NCBI GenBank assembly: GCA_026991225.1
Contig: JALXCB010000083.1
Location: forward strand, 1 to 62,191
Direction: 5' to 3'
From: Anaerolineae bacterium
Lineage (GTDB): Bacteria; Chloroflexota; Anaerolineae; J102
Length of the DNA: 62,191 nt
Both the position numbers and the translations under genes were made by a program. The notes beneath the pieces were generated by a model that did no database searches, was not told where the DNA came from, and was given only the letters and a program-made list of their open reading frames with translations. Within the stretch, counting starts at the first letter, position 1. The number at the start of each line of letters is the position of its first letter. Shown here piece by piece: positions 62,147-62,191 of this stretch.

Positions 62147-62191
62147 ATGCAACCTCTGTGTCAGCAGCATAAGGAAAAGAGTTTTTATCGA
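62147..62191 (+). CDS. Start of a gene running off the right edge (partial)
   Basis: ATG 62147 opens MQPLCQQHKEKSFYR to the window end. AGGAGGTGA lies 5 nt upstream, a strong SD. No function can be given. Confidence 0.5.
   Translation, partial: MQPLCQQHKEKSFYR

Overview
The window is a GC-rich bacterial chromosome segment that looks like Chloroflexota (Anaerolineae/Ardenticatenia-like). This is inferred from the gene mix: a type 2 malate dehydrogenase, class II fructose bisphosphatase, CtaA, a cyclic-2,3-diphosphoglycerate synthetase homologue, acidic multi-S1 proteins, large propeller/FN3 surface proteins, and a very high load of short intergenic palindromic repeats. No rRNA, tRNA, CRISPR array, phage or full-length transposase was seen. 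Gene starts were re-set from Shine-Dalgarno (SD) sites, overlaps and homology; most long antisense frames were discarded.

Layout. 1-3.4 kb (minus): a gene edge, then a VapBC-type pair translationally coupled to truD, a Lon-N-domain protein and a metallophosphoesterase. 4-10.7 kb: ribosomal protein S1, a zinc alcohol dehydrogenase, a TPR protein, FetAB-type ABC genes and alanine dehydrogenase. 10.8-20.2 kb: an unknown protein, ribD-usp, a deazaflavin-type oxidoreductase, ctaA, an RRM protein, a GT4 glycosyltransferase, a thioesterase and ppk1. 20.7-28 kb: a PrsW-like protease, GT2 plus polyprenyl-phosphate sugar transferase, an unknown protein, a sphingosine-1-phosphate-lyase-like PLP enzyme and two paralogous membrane/coiled-coil proteins. 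28.4-36.5 kb (plus): coaX, coaBC, fabD, fabG, nusB, tatA, tatC and the cyclic-DPG synthetase homologue. 37.5-50.2 kb: a 1329-residue surface protein, a two-S1 protein, a lipoprotein EEP hydrolase, an envelope/polysaccharide block (DUF2142, Wzz-like, PAP2, nucleotidyltransferase), uvsE and a Thr/Pro-rich surface protein. 50.3-60.8 kb: DUF1385, mdh, a small membrane protein, tdh-kbl (threonine to glycine), glpX, Ppx/GppA-HD, an SCP2 protein, an epimerase and a DUF5678-like protein. 60.8-62.2 kb: a more AT-rich, degraded-looking end with a TPR lipo/secreted protein and gene fragments.

Functionally the window combines housekeeping biosynthesis (CoA, fatty acids, riboflavin, heme A), central metabolism (alanine, malate, threonine and FBP steps), polyphosphate turnover (ppk1 and ppx) and cell-envelope/exopolysaccharide genes.

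The most striking feature is not a gene. At least ten dispersed repeats share the same two ends (one near CGCCGATACGGATGAAAA, the other near GCTATGAAAATA) but carry different palindromic centres. A separate MITE-like family has GTAACT-type ends, shows 8-bp target duplications in two copies, and is once nested inside a repeat of the first kind. Several genes (ald, PAP2, fabD, the helix-hairpin-helix protein, the big surface protein) take their stop codon or C-terminus from repeat sequence, and one membrane-protein gene carries an in-frame repeat. Several promoters (uvsE, coaX, ribD, GT4) place the -10 box 6 to 8 nt before the start codon, which predicts leaderless or nearly leaderless mRNAs.
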